Positions 24,525 to 33,200 of a DNA stretch of 64,000 bases are shown here, piece by piece. Each line of letters opens with the position of its first letter. The first letter of the stretch is position 1. A model generated the notes under the pieces. It ran no database searches and was not told where the DNA came from. It saw nothing but the letters and a program-made list of their open reading frames with translations. The position numbers were made by a program, and so were the translations under genes. Location of the stretch: the NCBI RefSeq assembly GCF_029625435.1, contig NZ_CP121208.1:620001-684000 (forward strand). The letters run 5' to 3'. Source of the stretch: Arcanobacterium canis (GTDB lineage Bacteria; Actinomycetota; Actinomycetes; Actinomycetales; Actinomycetaceae).

Positions 24525-26225
24525 ATGGCGGCGAACGCAACGAGGTCATCGATTGTGATGGCCGCGGGCACATTGGTGTCGCGACTGCTTGGATTTGTGC
24601 GCTCACCGCTCCTGCTGGGAGTGGTTGTTGGTGTTAATTCCATGGCGGCCGACGCTTTCGACATTGCAAATAAGCTCCCGAATTTGATTTACATGGCGGT
24701 GATCGGGGGCGTCGTCAACGCTGTTTTGATCCCCGCCATCGTGCGCGCAATGCGCGAGGGTGAAGAAACCGGCGCGGCCTTCATTAACAAGATTCTGACA
24801 CTTGCGGCTGTGGGCTTGGGGGCGATCACGCTCGTATTGACTTTGGCCTCCCCCTGGCTGGTGAAAATCTTTGCCTCGTCTTTGCTCCCGGATTGGCACC
24901 ATGTGGCGGTGGCATTCGCCTTCTGGTGTGTGCCTCAGATCTTTTTCTACGGCATGTACACCGTTATCGGTCAGGTGCTGAATGCGAAGGAAAACTTCGG
25001 TCCCTATATGTGGGCTCCGGCGCTGAACAATGTGGTTGCCTGCGTGGGCATTACCGCAATGATCGTGGTCTACGGCTCTGCGACCTCGACAATCACTGGT
25101 ACGGCGTCCGTGTGGACTCCTGGGCGCATTGCTTTTCTCGGCGGTGTCTCCACGGCAGGCGTCGCTGCCCAGGCTCTTATTTTGCTCATTCCGCTTCGAC
25201 GGCTCGGCGTGCGCTGGCGCCCTGATTTTTCCTGGCGTGGAGCTGGGATTGGAAAATCAGCTCGCGTGTCAACGTGGGTTTTCGCTGAAATGGCTGTTGG
25301 CATCATCCCGACAATTATTTTGACGAACATCGCAGCTCAGGCGGCAGCTCGAGGTGATGCCGCAGGAATTGATCGCTCCTACATTGCCGGGAATGCTGGC
25401 TATTCGGCGGCCTATATGCTCTATTCGTTGCCGCAATCTCTGATCGTGGTATCCGTGGTGACGGCGATCTTCACCTCACTGGCAAAGAACGCTCAAGCAA
25501 AGAATCTTCAAGCAATTCGTCGCGACTCCACCCGAGCGCTTCAGGTGATCGGCATGTTGATGTCGTGGTGTACGATTGGCCTCATCGTTCTCGCTCTACC
25601 GTTGACGCGACTCCTCATGGCCACGGTACCGATGAGTCAAGCAGGTGCGGTTGCCGATGTTCTGATCACAATGTCGTTGGGACTGGTCGGTGTTGGTGCT
25701 GCAACAGTCCTCAACCGGATCTATTACGCCTACGAAGACACTCGGGGCGCATTCATTATCGGAATTCCTCTGAAAATCATGGCCGTGGTGGGCTACCTGC
25801 TGTCGGGTATGCTCTCACCGTCGCTCACCGTGGCAGGAATCGGATTGACGATGGCGATCACTAATACGATCTCGGTTCCACTCATGTTGTGGGATTTGCG
25901 CCGTCATATCGGCAAGGTCGCTCTATGGCCGATCGTCTGGACCTACATCCGATACTTCGTCATTTCGGTGATCTCCAGTTTCTTTGGGGTCATTATTTTG
26001 TCGAATCTGACAGCGGGTGCCGGTCTTCCACTTTCGCTTGCTGCGCTCCAGATTGTGGTTGTCGGCACAGCGATGACGGCAGTATTTTTCATTCTCTCGA
26101 AGCTTTTTGGTATGCCAGAGGTGGTCTACCTCGAGCGTATGATTTTTAGCATTTTGGCGAAGTTCGGTGCCACACGCACCTCACGGGAAGTGCCTCGCCA
26201 TGGAAGGAAACATCATGATCGATAA
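24525..26225 (+). CDS. murJ: Lipid II flippase MurJ (MviN family)
   Basis: Encodes 566 residues. The ATG at 24525 is preferred over the one at 24519 because GGAGG then has a seven-base spacing. RSSIVMAAGTLVSRLLGFVRS is the typical start, followed by 14 predicted helices. Conserved features include the Arg-rich first loop and FYGMYTVIGQVLNAKENFGPYMWAPALNNV in the middle. MurJ moves lipid II across the membrane for peptidoglycan synthesis. There is no C-terminal kinase-like extension as in mycobacteria. The gene overlaps the following ATP-grasp ligase by 11 bases, which indicates one transcript. Confidence 0.92.
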   Translation: MAANATRSSIVMAAGTLVSRLLGFVRSPLLLGVVVGVNSMAADAFDIANKLPNLIYMAVIGGVVNAVLIPAIVRAMREGEETGAAFINKILTLAAVGLGAITLVLTLASPWLVKIFASSLLPDWHHVAVAFAFWCVPQIFFYGMYTVIGQVLNAKENFGPYMWAPALNNVVACVGITAMIVVYGSATSTITGTASVWTPGRIAFLGGVSTAGVAAQALILLIPLRRLGVRWRPDFSWRGAGIGKSARVSTWVFAEMAVGIIPTIILTNIAAQAAARGDAAGIDRSYIAGNAGYSAAYMLYSLPQSLIVVSVVTAIFTSLAKNAQAKNLQAIRRDSTRALQVIGMLMSWCTIGLIVLALPLTRLLMATVPMSQAGAVADVLITMSLGLVGVGAATVLNRIYYAYEDTRGAFIIGIPLKIMAVVGYLLSGMLSPSLTVAGIGLTMAITNTISVPLMLWDLRRHIGKVALWPIVWTYIRYFVISVISSFFGVIILSNLTAGAGLPLSLAALQIVVVGTAMTAVFFILSKLFGMPEVVYLERMIFSILAKFGATRTSREVPRHGRKHHDR

Positions 26226-27525
26226 CGTGTTGCCGGTGATTTTCGGCTACGATATTTCCGCCTATTCCTTTGCCCGGCTCTTCCACGAGTTCGGCGGTTA
26301 CCGTTCGTTGGTTGTTGCCGACGCCGATCGGGGGCCGATTCAACATTCGCGGCTTTTCGACGTACGACGGGTTCCTCGCCAGGTGCGTCAAAATGAGGAT
26401 CTTTTCTACGCTGAGTTAGCCAAAATCGAGGAAGAATACCCTGATTCCACGCTCCTCCTTCTGGTCAACACAGATGACGAAGTGGAATTTGTGTCGCATC
26501 ACCGCGGACGCCTGGAACGGTGGATCGCTCCATATTCGAGCGAAGAAGTGATCGAACGAGCGTCGAATAAAGATTCTATGGCTGAGCTCATCACGAACCT
26601 TGGACTAGCTGTGCCTGCCCGCATCGATATCGCTATTACCCCGCAGCTAGGCACCGACGTTGCGACTAACATGCAACATTCGCAGGCAGACGTTGCCCCG
26701 GCGTCGGCAGATCGTCTGCGTGAACGGTGGGCGCAACATCTGCACACGCTCCAGTTTCCGGTGATCGCGAAGCCTCAAGACGCACGATTTTCCCTGGATC
26801 GCTGGTGGAATCAGGGCCTACGTAAGGTGAAAGTTCTGCCGACGGTTGCCGAGGCTCTTTGTTGGTTCGACGAACTCGTACGCAATGGCGTGAACACAAA
26901 ATTGATTGTTCAAGAGCTTATTCCTGGCCACGATACCGCGCAGTGGTTGGTCAACGGCTACGTCAATTCTGCTGGTGAGATCAGTGCGATTGGAAGTGGA
27001 CATGTGCTGCTTGGACTGCATCAGCCGGCGTACATTGGAAATGCTGGGATTGTCTTACTCGAGAAAAATGACGAACTCATTGCTCAAGCCGCTCAAATTG
27101 TCAAGGCTGCTGGCATCAGGGGCTTCTTCTCGATGGATGTCAAGGTCGATCCTCGTGACGGCACCGCATACTGGCTCGATCTCAATCCGCGTATTGGGCG
27201 CGGGCATTACTATCTCAAGGTTGGCGGCGTGGATCTTGCGAAGGCGTTGATCGACGACGTCGAGGGGCGGCCTATGCAGTTCCAGACCAACTCCGCTACG
27301 GGAATTTTCTCGATCATTCCGCAAGTAATCGCCACACGAAAATACGTTCCTGACGCTGAACTGTGGAAGAAGGTGAAGGACGCGCGCAAAGTGGCAAAGG
27401 TCGATCCGCTTGCATATTCGAAAGACCGTCATCTCAAACGCTGGATTTACCGCACGCTTCACGGGATCAATGAAGCGCGTCGAATGCGTCAGTTCTACCC
27501 TGAACCCACGTACACAGGGTTCTAG
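26215..27525 (+). CDS. ATP-grasp ligase, probable peptidoglycan cross-bridge amino acid ligase (Asl-like)
   Basis: Encodes 436 residues from the ATG at 26215, which follows GGAAGGAAA inside the end of murJ. The start VLPVIFGYDISAYSFARLFHE resembles that of D-aspartate ligases (Asl of Enterococcus and Lactococcus), which activate the beta-carboxylate of D-Asp and attach it to the Lys of UDP-MurNAc-pentapeptide. ATP-grasp residues include FPVIAKPQD, IVQELIPG and the metal-binding DLNPRIGRGHYY. The link to MurJ and a convergent FemX-type gene supports a cell-wall role. The amino acid could be D-Asp or D-Glu. The assignment to Asl rests on my reading of motifs and length, not on a search. Confidence 0.7.
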   Translation: MIDNVLPVIFGYDISAYSFARLFHEFGGYRSLVVADADRGPIQHSRLFDVRRVPRQVRQNEDLFYAELAKIEEEYPDSTLLLLVNTDDEVEFVSHHRGRLERWIAPYSSEEVIERASNKDSMAELITNLGLAVPARIDIAITPQLGTDVATNMQHSQADVAPASADRLRERWAQHLHTLQFPVIAKPQDARFSLDRWWNQGLRKVKVLPTVAEALCWFDELVRNGVNTKLIVQELIPGHDTAQWLVNGYVNSAGEISAIGSGHVLLGLHQPAYIGNAGIVLLEKNDELIAQAAQIVKAAGIRGFFSMDVKVDPRDGTAYWLDLNPRIGRGHYYLKVGGVDLAKALIDDVEGRPMQFQTNSATGIFSIIPQVIATRKYVPDAELWKKVKDARKVAKVDPLAYSKDRHLKRWIYRTLHGINEARRMRQFYPEPTYTGF

Positions 27526-27541
27526 ATCGGCGCTGTTGAAG

Positions 27542-27596
27542 AAATACGTAGGCCCGTCGCCAACCCGAGTTACGTGTTGGCGACGGGCCTACGTAT
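27542..27596. terminator. Perfect 22-bp hairpin between the convergent ligase and FemX genes
   Basis: Arms 27542-27563 and 27575-27596 are exact complements with an 11-base loop and no T-run. Symmetric position between two convergent stops. Confidence 0.65.
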
Positions 27597-27616
27597 TGAG
27601 CCAGTGAAGGCGAAAA

Positions 27617-28861
27617 TCAGATCGTGGCTTTTGTCAGCTTCGCAGCGAGGGGAGAAATCGCGAGCTGGTACGTGCCGATGAACTCTTCGACATTGCCGTT
27701 CAAGAGCCGCTTGAACTTCACAACCGAGGCATCAGGTGCATCCGGGCCGAAGTTCCCCGAAACTCCGAACGTGTTGTACGTATCGAGACCGTGTTCGACT
27801 GCCCAGCGGAAGAGAGATCCTTCGACGGGGTAGTTTCGTGCGAACTGGACAAATCGTTTGTCCATGCCACCAAGGAGTCCCACAAGTTCGTTGCCACAAC
27901 GGAATGCTAAAGCACCATTGATCGCTATTTTCTCCCCGTATTCATCGAGAGTTGCTTGAGCTTCTAAGCGCTGGGCTTCATTCTGTTCAAGCGCCTTCTT
28001 TTGCTGAGCCAGTTCAGTGTCGCGCTTAGCTGTCTGTTTACGTGCCTCAAGCGTCGCAATACGCTCTTCGGTCGCTCGGCGATCGGCGTCGAGCTCTTCA
28101 AGGTAGCGAGCCGGATGCATGTAAGCGATGCACAAGAAGCCGTTTTCTGGTCCGACATCCTTCATGAGCTCGCTGAAGAGCGCAATCTGGTTTGCAGAAA
28201 GATCGGCCATCTCGTGCCGATCCTGTGCGGCCGAGAACAAATCAGTGAAGGTGTCCCACGCCTGCGGGCCTTCAAACTTTACTTCGACGCCGTAGCGTTC
28301 AGTATTGCGGAAGCGACGGCGTAGCGTTTTCGAAATTGATCCGATTGCTTCATCGAAATCCATCCCGGCAATGTTTTTGGTGTAGATGTAGCGAATCTGC
28401 ACGTCAGAGCGCTCATAGAACTCGGCATTGACATGCGTAAATCCGCAACGGCGAAGCAGAGCGTCCGCGTGAGCGCCCTGAGCAAGATCTGCCTCAACGA
28501 TCTGGGTATCTTCGTAAGCGTTCTTCGCCACGATCGGATTGACATCAACTGTGAGCACATTTCGCTTTGCTTTGAGATGTGAACGCAGGCCTTCAAAAAA
28601 GGCCGTCACACCGGCGTCGTCGGTCCAATCTAACGTCGGGCCGTAGGTGAGATGGGCCTTGCGAAAGAGCTTCTTCCACGGCTGGTACGTCAGTACACCG
28701 GCACCGGTGACGGTTCCGGAGGGATCTTTGATTCCGACGAACTCGGCTTGCGCGCCGACAGCTGTCTTCGCATCAGCGTAGGCAGGGAGCTGGGGGATGA
28801 AGTGGCGGCGGTTCGCGATAAACGTTTCGTATTCGGATCGAGTCAGCGTCACAAAATTCAT
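27617..28861 (-). CDS. FemX/FemAB-type peptidoglycan bridge aminoacyltransferase
   Basis: Encodes 414 residues. ATG 28861 is preferred to the one three codons earlier because of spacing from AAGGAAGA. The protein shows the two GNAT-like halves of the Fem family: FVTLTRSEYETF at the start, LTYGPTLDWTDD and VDVNPIV in the first half, and FRCGNELVGLLGGMDKRF with RWAVEHGLDTYNTFGVSG in the second. An inserted charged coiled coil (about 250-305, rich in Glu, Arg and Gln) corresponds to the helical arm of FemA. Such enzymes use aminoacyl-tRNA to add amino acids to the stem-peptide Lys. The neighbouring ATP-grasp ligase suggests a mixed bridge. Confidence 0.88.
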   Translation of the reverse strand: MNFVTLTRSEYETFIANRRHFIPQLPAYADAKTAVGAQAEFVGIKDPSGTVTGAGVLTYQPWKKLFRKAHLTYGPTLDWTDDAGVTAFFEGLRSHLKAKRNVLTVDVNPIVAKNAYEDTQIVEADLAQGAHADALLRRCGFTHVNAEFYERSDVQIRYIYTKNIAGMDFDEAIGSISKTLRRRFRNTERYGVEVKFEGPQAWDTFTDLFSAAQDRHEMADLSANQIALFSELMKDVGPENGFLCIAYMHPARYLEELDADRRATEERIATLEARKQTAKRDTELAQQKKALEQNEAQRLEAQATLDEYGEKIAINGALAFRCGNELVGLLGGMDKRFVQFARNYPVEGSLFRWAVEHGLDTYNTFGVSGNFGPDAPDASVVKFKRLLNGNVEEFIGTYQLAISPLAAKLTKATI

Positions 28862-28987
28862 GTTTCCCATTCTTCCTTATTTTCACCGGTAATGGGGTTA
28901 ACGGAGCCAGTCGGTTCCTCATTGACACCTCGCTGGTGACGACCCGGTAGCATGTTCGCAGACGTACACAAAGGGGCGGAGAAGATG

Positions 28988-30107
28988 ATGGACGAGGGTT
29001 TTTCAGGGTTCTTAGTAGTTCTCGGAATTGGCATAATCGTGCTCGGGTGGGGGATCGCCCGGCTTATCCGTGATCGTCGGCGTCCTGCCACCGGGCTTTG
29101 GCTACTTTCAGGTGGCTTACTGACATGGATTGGTCTAGCGGCTGTGGTGTCATTGGTTTCACCAGCGCTTGGGCTGATAATGTTCTACGGGCTATTTCTT
29201 GGCGGATTTGTGCTGGCGATGGGATTATCGCTGCTGCTCATTGCCAACGGCTACTACGTGATGAAGAGGCACGGTGTGAACCTTACACGTGCTCTTCCGC
29301 TTGTTGCAGGAGCTGGAACGTTTCTCGCTACGGTTCTCATTGTGTATTTTCATTCGAGCGTTTTTCTCCATCTTCTTGACTCGAACAGTGGGTGGGCGGA
29401 TGTGCGTCTGATCACTGTAGCTTTCTGGTACATCCTCGTCGTCGGCTATATTGGTTTCAACCTTGTGGCCTATACCCTTCAGGCATGGATTCACAGCTTG
29501 TGGCCGCGTGAAGAACGTTACGACGTCGTCGTCGTTCTTGGGGCAGGGCTCATCGGAGATAGAGTAACCGCGTTACTGTCGGGCAGACTTGACCGCGGAA
29601 TAGGAATTGCTCGCGAGGCAGGTGCGCGAGTAATCGTGTGTTCCGGCGGGCAAGGAAGCGATGAGAAAGTATCGGAAGCAGAGGCGATGAGTCGTTATGT
29701 CCGCGAAGTCAGTGGCAATGAATTCACTGTGCTGAAAGAAGAGCGATCCACAACAACCGCTGAAAATCTCCTTTTGACGCGTGCGTTGCTCACGAAAGTT
29801 GGTGCCGATAGAATCACCGACGGCTGACACCGTGACGGCTCCTGATGGGGACCCACAGTATTCCCAGGCCGGTAAGATGCCCCTGCAGGTGGCTGTGGCA
29901 ACCTCGAATTTCCATGCGTTGCGTGCGGGAGCTTTGGCACGTCGTTTAGGGCTGCCGTGGCATGTGTATGGTTCTCCCACTGCCCTCTACTACATTCCAA
30001 CGTCGTTTTTGCGCGAGTTCGCTGCGAATATGATGTTCCACTGGAAACTTCACGCCGTGATGCTCACACTTATGACTTTTGTGATCGGTCTGGCCGGGAT
30101 GATGTGA
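28988..30107 (+). pseudogene. YdcF/DUF218 membrane protein, interrupted by a frameshift
   Basis: The first frame starts at ATG 28985 or 28988 (GGAG at 28978-28981) and ends at a TGA at 29825-29827. It has about six membrane helices and the start of the DUF218 domain: VVVLGAGL, then CSGGQGSDEKVSEAEAM and STTTAENL. The domain continues in the next frame (+1), from about 29810 to 30107, with VAVATSNFHALRAG and a final hydrophobic helix. Joined, the two parts make a normal YdcF protein of about 370 residues. This is either a real mutation or an assembly error. DUF218 proteins are linked to envelope processes; their reaction is unclear. Confidence 0.8.
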
Positions 30108-30138
30108 GGTTCAGGGATATCAGCGAGAATGTCCTTTT

Positions 30139-30198
30139 ATATAGCAGTGGTGGGAGCACACCCGGCAAAGCCGAGACGTGCTCCCACCACTGCTATAT
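30139..30198. terminator. Long composite hairpin between ydcF and the surface protein gene
   Basis: Outer arms 30139-30159 and 30178-30198 are exact 21-bp complements (ATATAGCAGTGGTGGGAGCA...), with a smaller CGGC/GCCG stem inside the loop. The stop codons of the two convergent genes flank it closely. Confidence 0.65.
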
Positions 30199-30205
30199 CG
30201 AATCG

Positions 30206-33200
30206 TTATGCTCGCTTCCTTGATACCACCAGTGTGCCGCCGACGGCGAGTGCCATCAGCATGAGCGCTAGTGTTTCAGCAACTCCGCTAGCACCGGTGT
30301 GAGAGAGGCTCGACGGGAAACCGGCGGCCTTGAGCTCGGCACTCGTCGGCGTGCATGGAGCACCCGACGCCGTCTGCCACTTGCCCTGTGGAGCCGACGG
30401 GGCAGCGTTTGCAGCCGTTGTCTGCGCACCGGAAAGAATCTGCGGACCGAAGTCGAAGTGACCCGAGTTCGCATTTCCTGTTCCACCGACGTTGAAGGTC
30501 AAAGTGGTCGAACCGGTGACGCGCTTGCCGTCCTTGGTCGTTGCTGACATTGTCAGGCCGACCTTGTAGATGCCGGGCTTGGAGAACATCCAGTTCGGGT
30601 GAACGTGGGTATTCGCCGGGATCGTGGCTGTGCCGCCTCCACGATTACCGTTACCAGAGAACCACATATCGCCCACAATTTGGCCGAGCTGGGATCCAGA
30701 AGTGTAAACCTCCATCATCCCCGGTCCTGAGAAGGACGTCAGTGAAATTGAGGTCGATCCCTTGATGTTCTCCAGTGCAGTAGGATGCTGAGTGTTCATT
30801 CCCACCCAAGGAATACCGTTAACCTGTGCAGACGAAATCATCCATACTGTGGTGTTCTTCGGGATGCTGCCAATGGACTGCGGAGTGCTTGTCTTTCCTG
30901 CGTTACCAATTCCGAAGGTCAGCGAGGTAGGGGAGACCCACTTAGCTGGGACGGAACGGTCATCCTTGATCATCGGCACGATATTCATGCCAGCTTTTCC
31001 TGCTGCCGGCTGAGCAGCTGCAGCAGTGCGTGCCGACTTGTCGGGGACGAAGATGCAGGCTTCGCGAGTGGAAGCGCCGCTCATCGTCGTAGCGAGGGAT
31101 GCGCCTGAGTGAGAGACACCCGCCTTACCGGTGCCAGAGTTCCCTGACTGACCGTGGTTGTTGGCGGAATGCTGGTTATTGCCAGCAGAATGACCGTGAG
31201 CCTTTCCTGTCTTTTCCGCAGCGGATGCGCTCTTCTTCGCTGGTGCTTTCGTTTCATTCGGGAGCTTGGTTGAATCTCCCACGATGAATGTGTAGACACC
31301 AGTATTCGACTTGACCGCTACTCCACCTGCCTTCGGGGTGGACTCGGCATGGACCGTGAACCGGTAGACACCAGGGGTTTCAAACATCCAGTTCGCATGA
31401 ACGTGAGCTGGGGTTGCTTGATCGATGTAATCGCCGTTGGAAAGCTTGAAATTACCAGACTTCAGGGCTGGCTTTACATCGCCGAATGTGCCACTGAGGA
31501 ACAGGAATGCTCCACCCGGTCCTTCCACTTTATCGAAGACAATCTTCGTTGCCTCAAAGTCGGGGCGAACAGCCCCCGTGTCCCAACCTGGCCACACCAT
31601 TTTGGTGGTGTCTGCGCCATTCGCCGGCAGGAAGAATCCCTGTTTCGGCAATACGGATGGGAAGGTATCAGGAGTGTTGATTTGACGGTCATCCTTGATA
31701 CGCAGTGCAATGCTCTCAGGCTTGTGGAGTTGCGGCTTTCCAGTGGTATCTTCCTTTGCCGTCAGGACGATCTTGCCGTCCTTGGCTGCAACGTTGAAGA
31801 TGTCAAAGTGGCCGTGATCGAACACCGTCACCTTGGTTGCGCGTGGTGCAGCTGGCTTCTTGTGTTCAGACTGCTTTGCGGTGTCGTTCTTCGACGAGGA
31901 ATCATCGGTTGCCTTCGGTTGAGGAGTCTTATCGCCGATGAGCCATGTGTAGGTTGCTTCGTTGGAGACAACACGAACGGAATCAGCCTTGGGCAGACCC
32001 ATCAAAGAACCCGCTGCGAGCGCACTCTTTGCGTCAGCTGCTTGAACAGTCATAGTGTAGACACCAGGAGCAGTGAACAGCCAAGAGGTGTGAACGTGCA
32101 TCGGGGTCTTCTGTAAGATCGAATCGCCTGAATTCAGCTCCATATTGCCATCGACAAGTGGCGAGATAATCCTGCCGCTTGGGGATGGATGGAACATGAA
32201 TACCTTGCCATCCTTCGGTGTGGTCACCTTTGTGAAATTAATCGAGATTGGACCAAAGTGTGGCCGGACAAGGGAAGTATCCCAGCCTGCAAATGGGGCA
32301 TAAGTTTGATCTTCGCCCCCACTGGACAAAAGGTATCCGTGTGGCGCTGTTTTCTTGGCCAGTCCGGCCGGAATATCCTGCTTCGACTTGTCGCTCACAC
32401 GTAAGAAGAAGCTCTCTGGTGCGCGCAGCACTGGCTTTTCGCCGGTTGTGTCATCCTTGGCGTTAAGTACGAGCTTCTTGCCTTCTGCAACAACGTTGAA
32501 GAGGTCGATGTGGCCACTTGAAAGCTCAAGCTTCTTTGCGGAAGGCGTTGACTTCTGGTTGCCTTCGTCTGCGGTTGTCTTACCTGGGACAAGCTCTGTC
32601 CACGGAATGCTTTTCTTGGGATTTTCTGGCTGTGGCTTCACTGTATCGTCCGGCGCGGAGAGGTCACCTGCGGCGTCCTTGTTTGGATCGGCAGAATTAG
32701 GCTTAACAATCCAGTTGTAAGTCTTGACAGCTGATTCGACTTTGCCATTCTTGCCATCAGCGACGACCTTTACCTTCATGACATATTTGCCTGGCTTGGT
32801 AAAGACCCAATGAAGATGCTTATGGTACGAAGCCGGTACGGAGTATGTAGAGCCAGCTTCGACGTAGTACTTCTTATTGTCGAGGAATGGGGCGGGGATA
32901 GCTTTGAGAGCTACTGAATCGAAGCCAGAGTTATCAACGAAAGCAAGCTTTCCTGGTCCAGTGAGAGATTCAAAGACAACTTTCGCATTCTTTAAACCCT
33001 TCTTGTCGTATTGATTCGATGCAAAGCCTGGATATAGCCCATTTCGTGCTTTCACGGACGGGGAAATATAACCAGCAGTCTCTCCCCCGGGAAGGTTGTA
33101 TTCAAGTCCGGTTTCATAGGTGTCAGCGGTCATAATGAAACGAGCTGACTCTGGCGTCCGGATGACGCTTTGCCCAGTAATATCCTCCTTTGTTAAAAGG

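Noticed and set aside
29781-30107. Separate 108-residue gene after the ydcF frame
   Set aside because: It contains the second half of the same DUF218 domain in another frame, so it is part of a broken gene.
31349-32116. 255-codon open frame opposite the surface protein gene, and a similar one at 33323-33898
   Set aside because: Both are antisense to strongly repeated coding sequence, so the open frames also repeat; no independent start signal or family resemblance.
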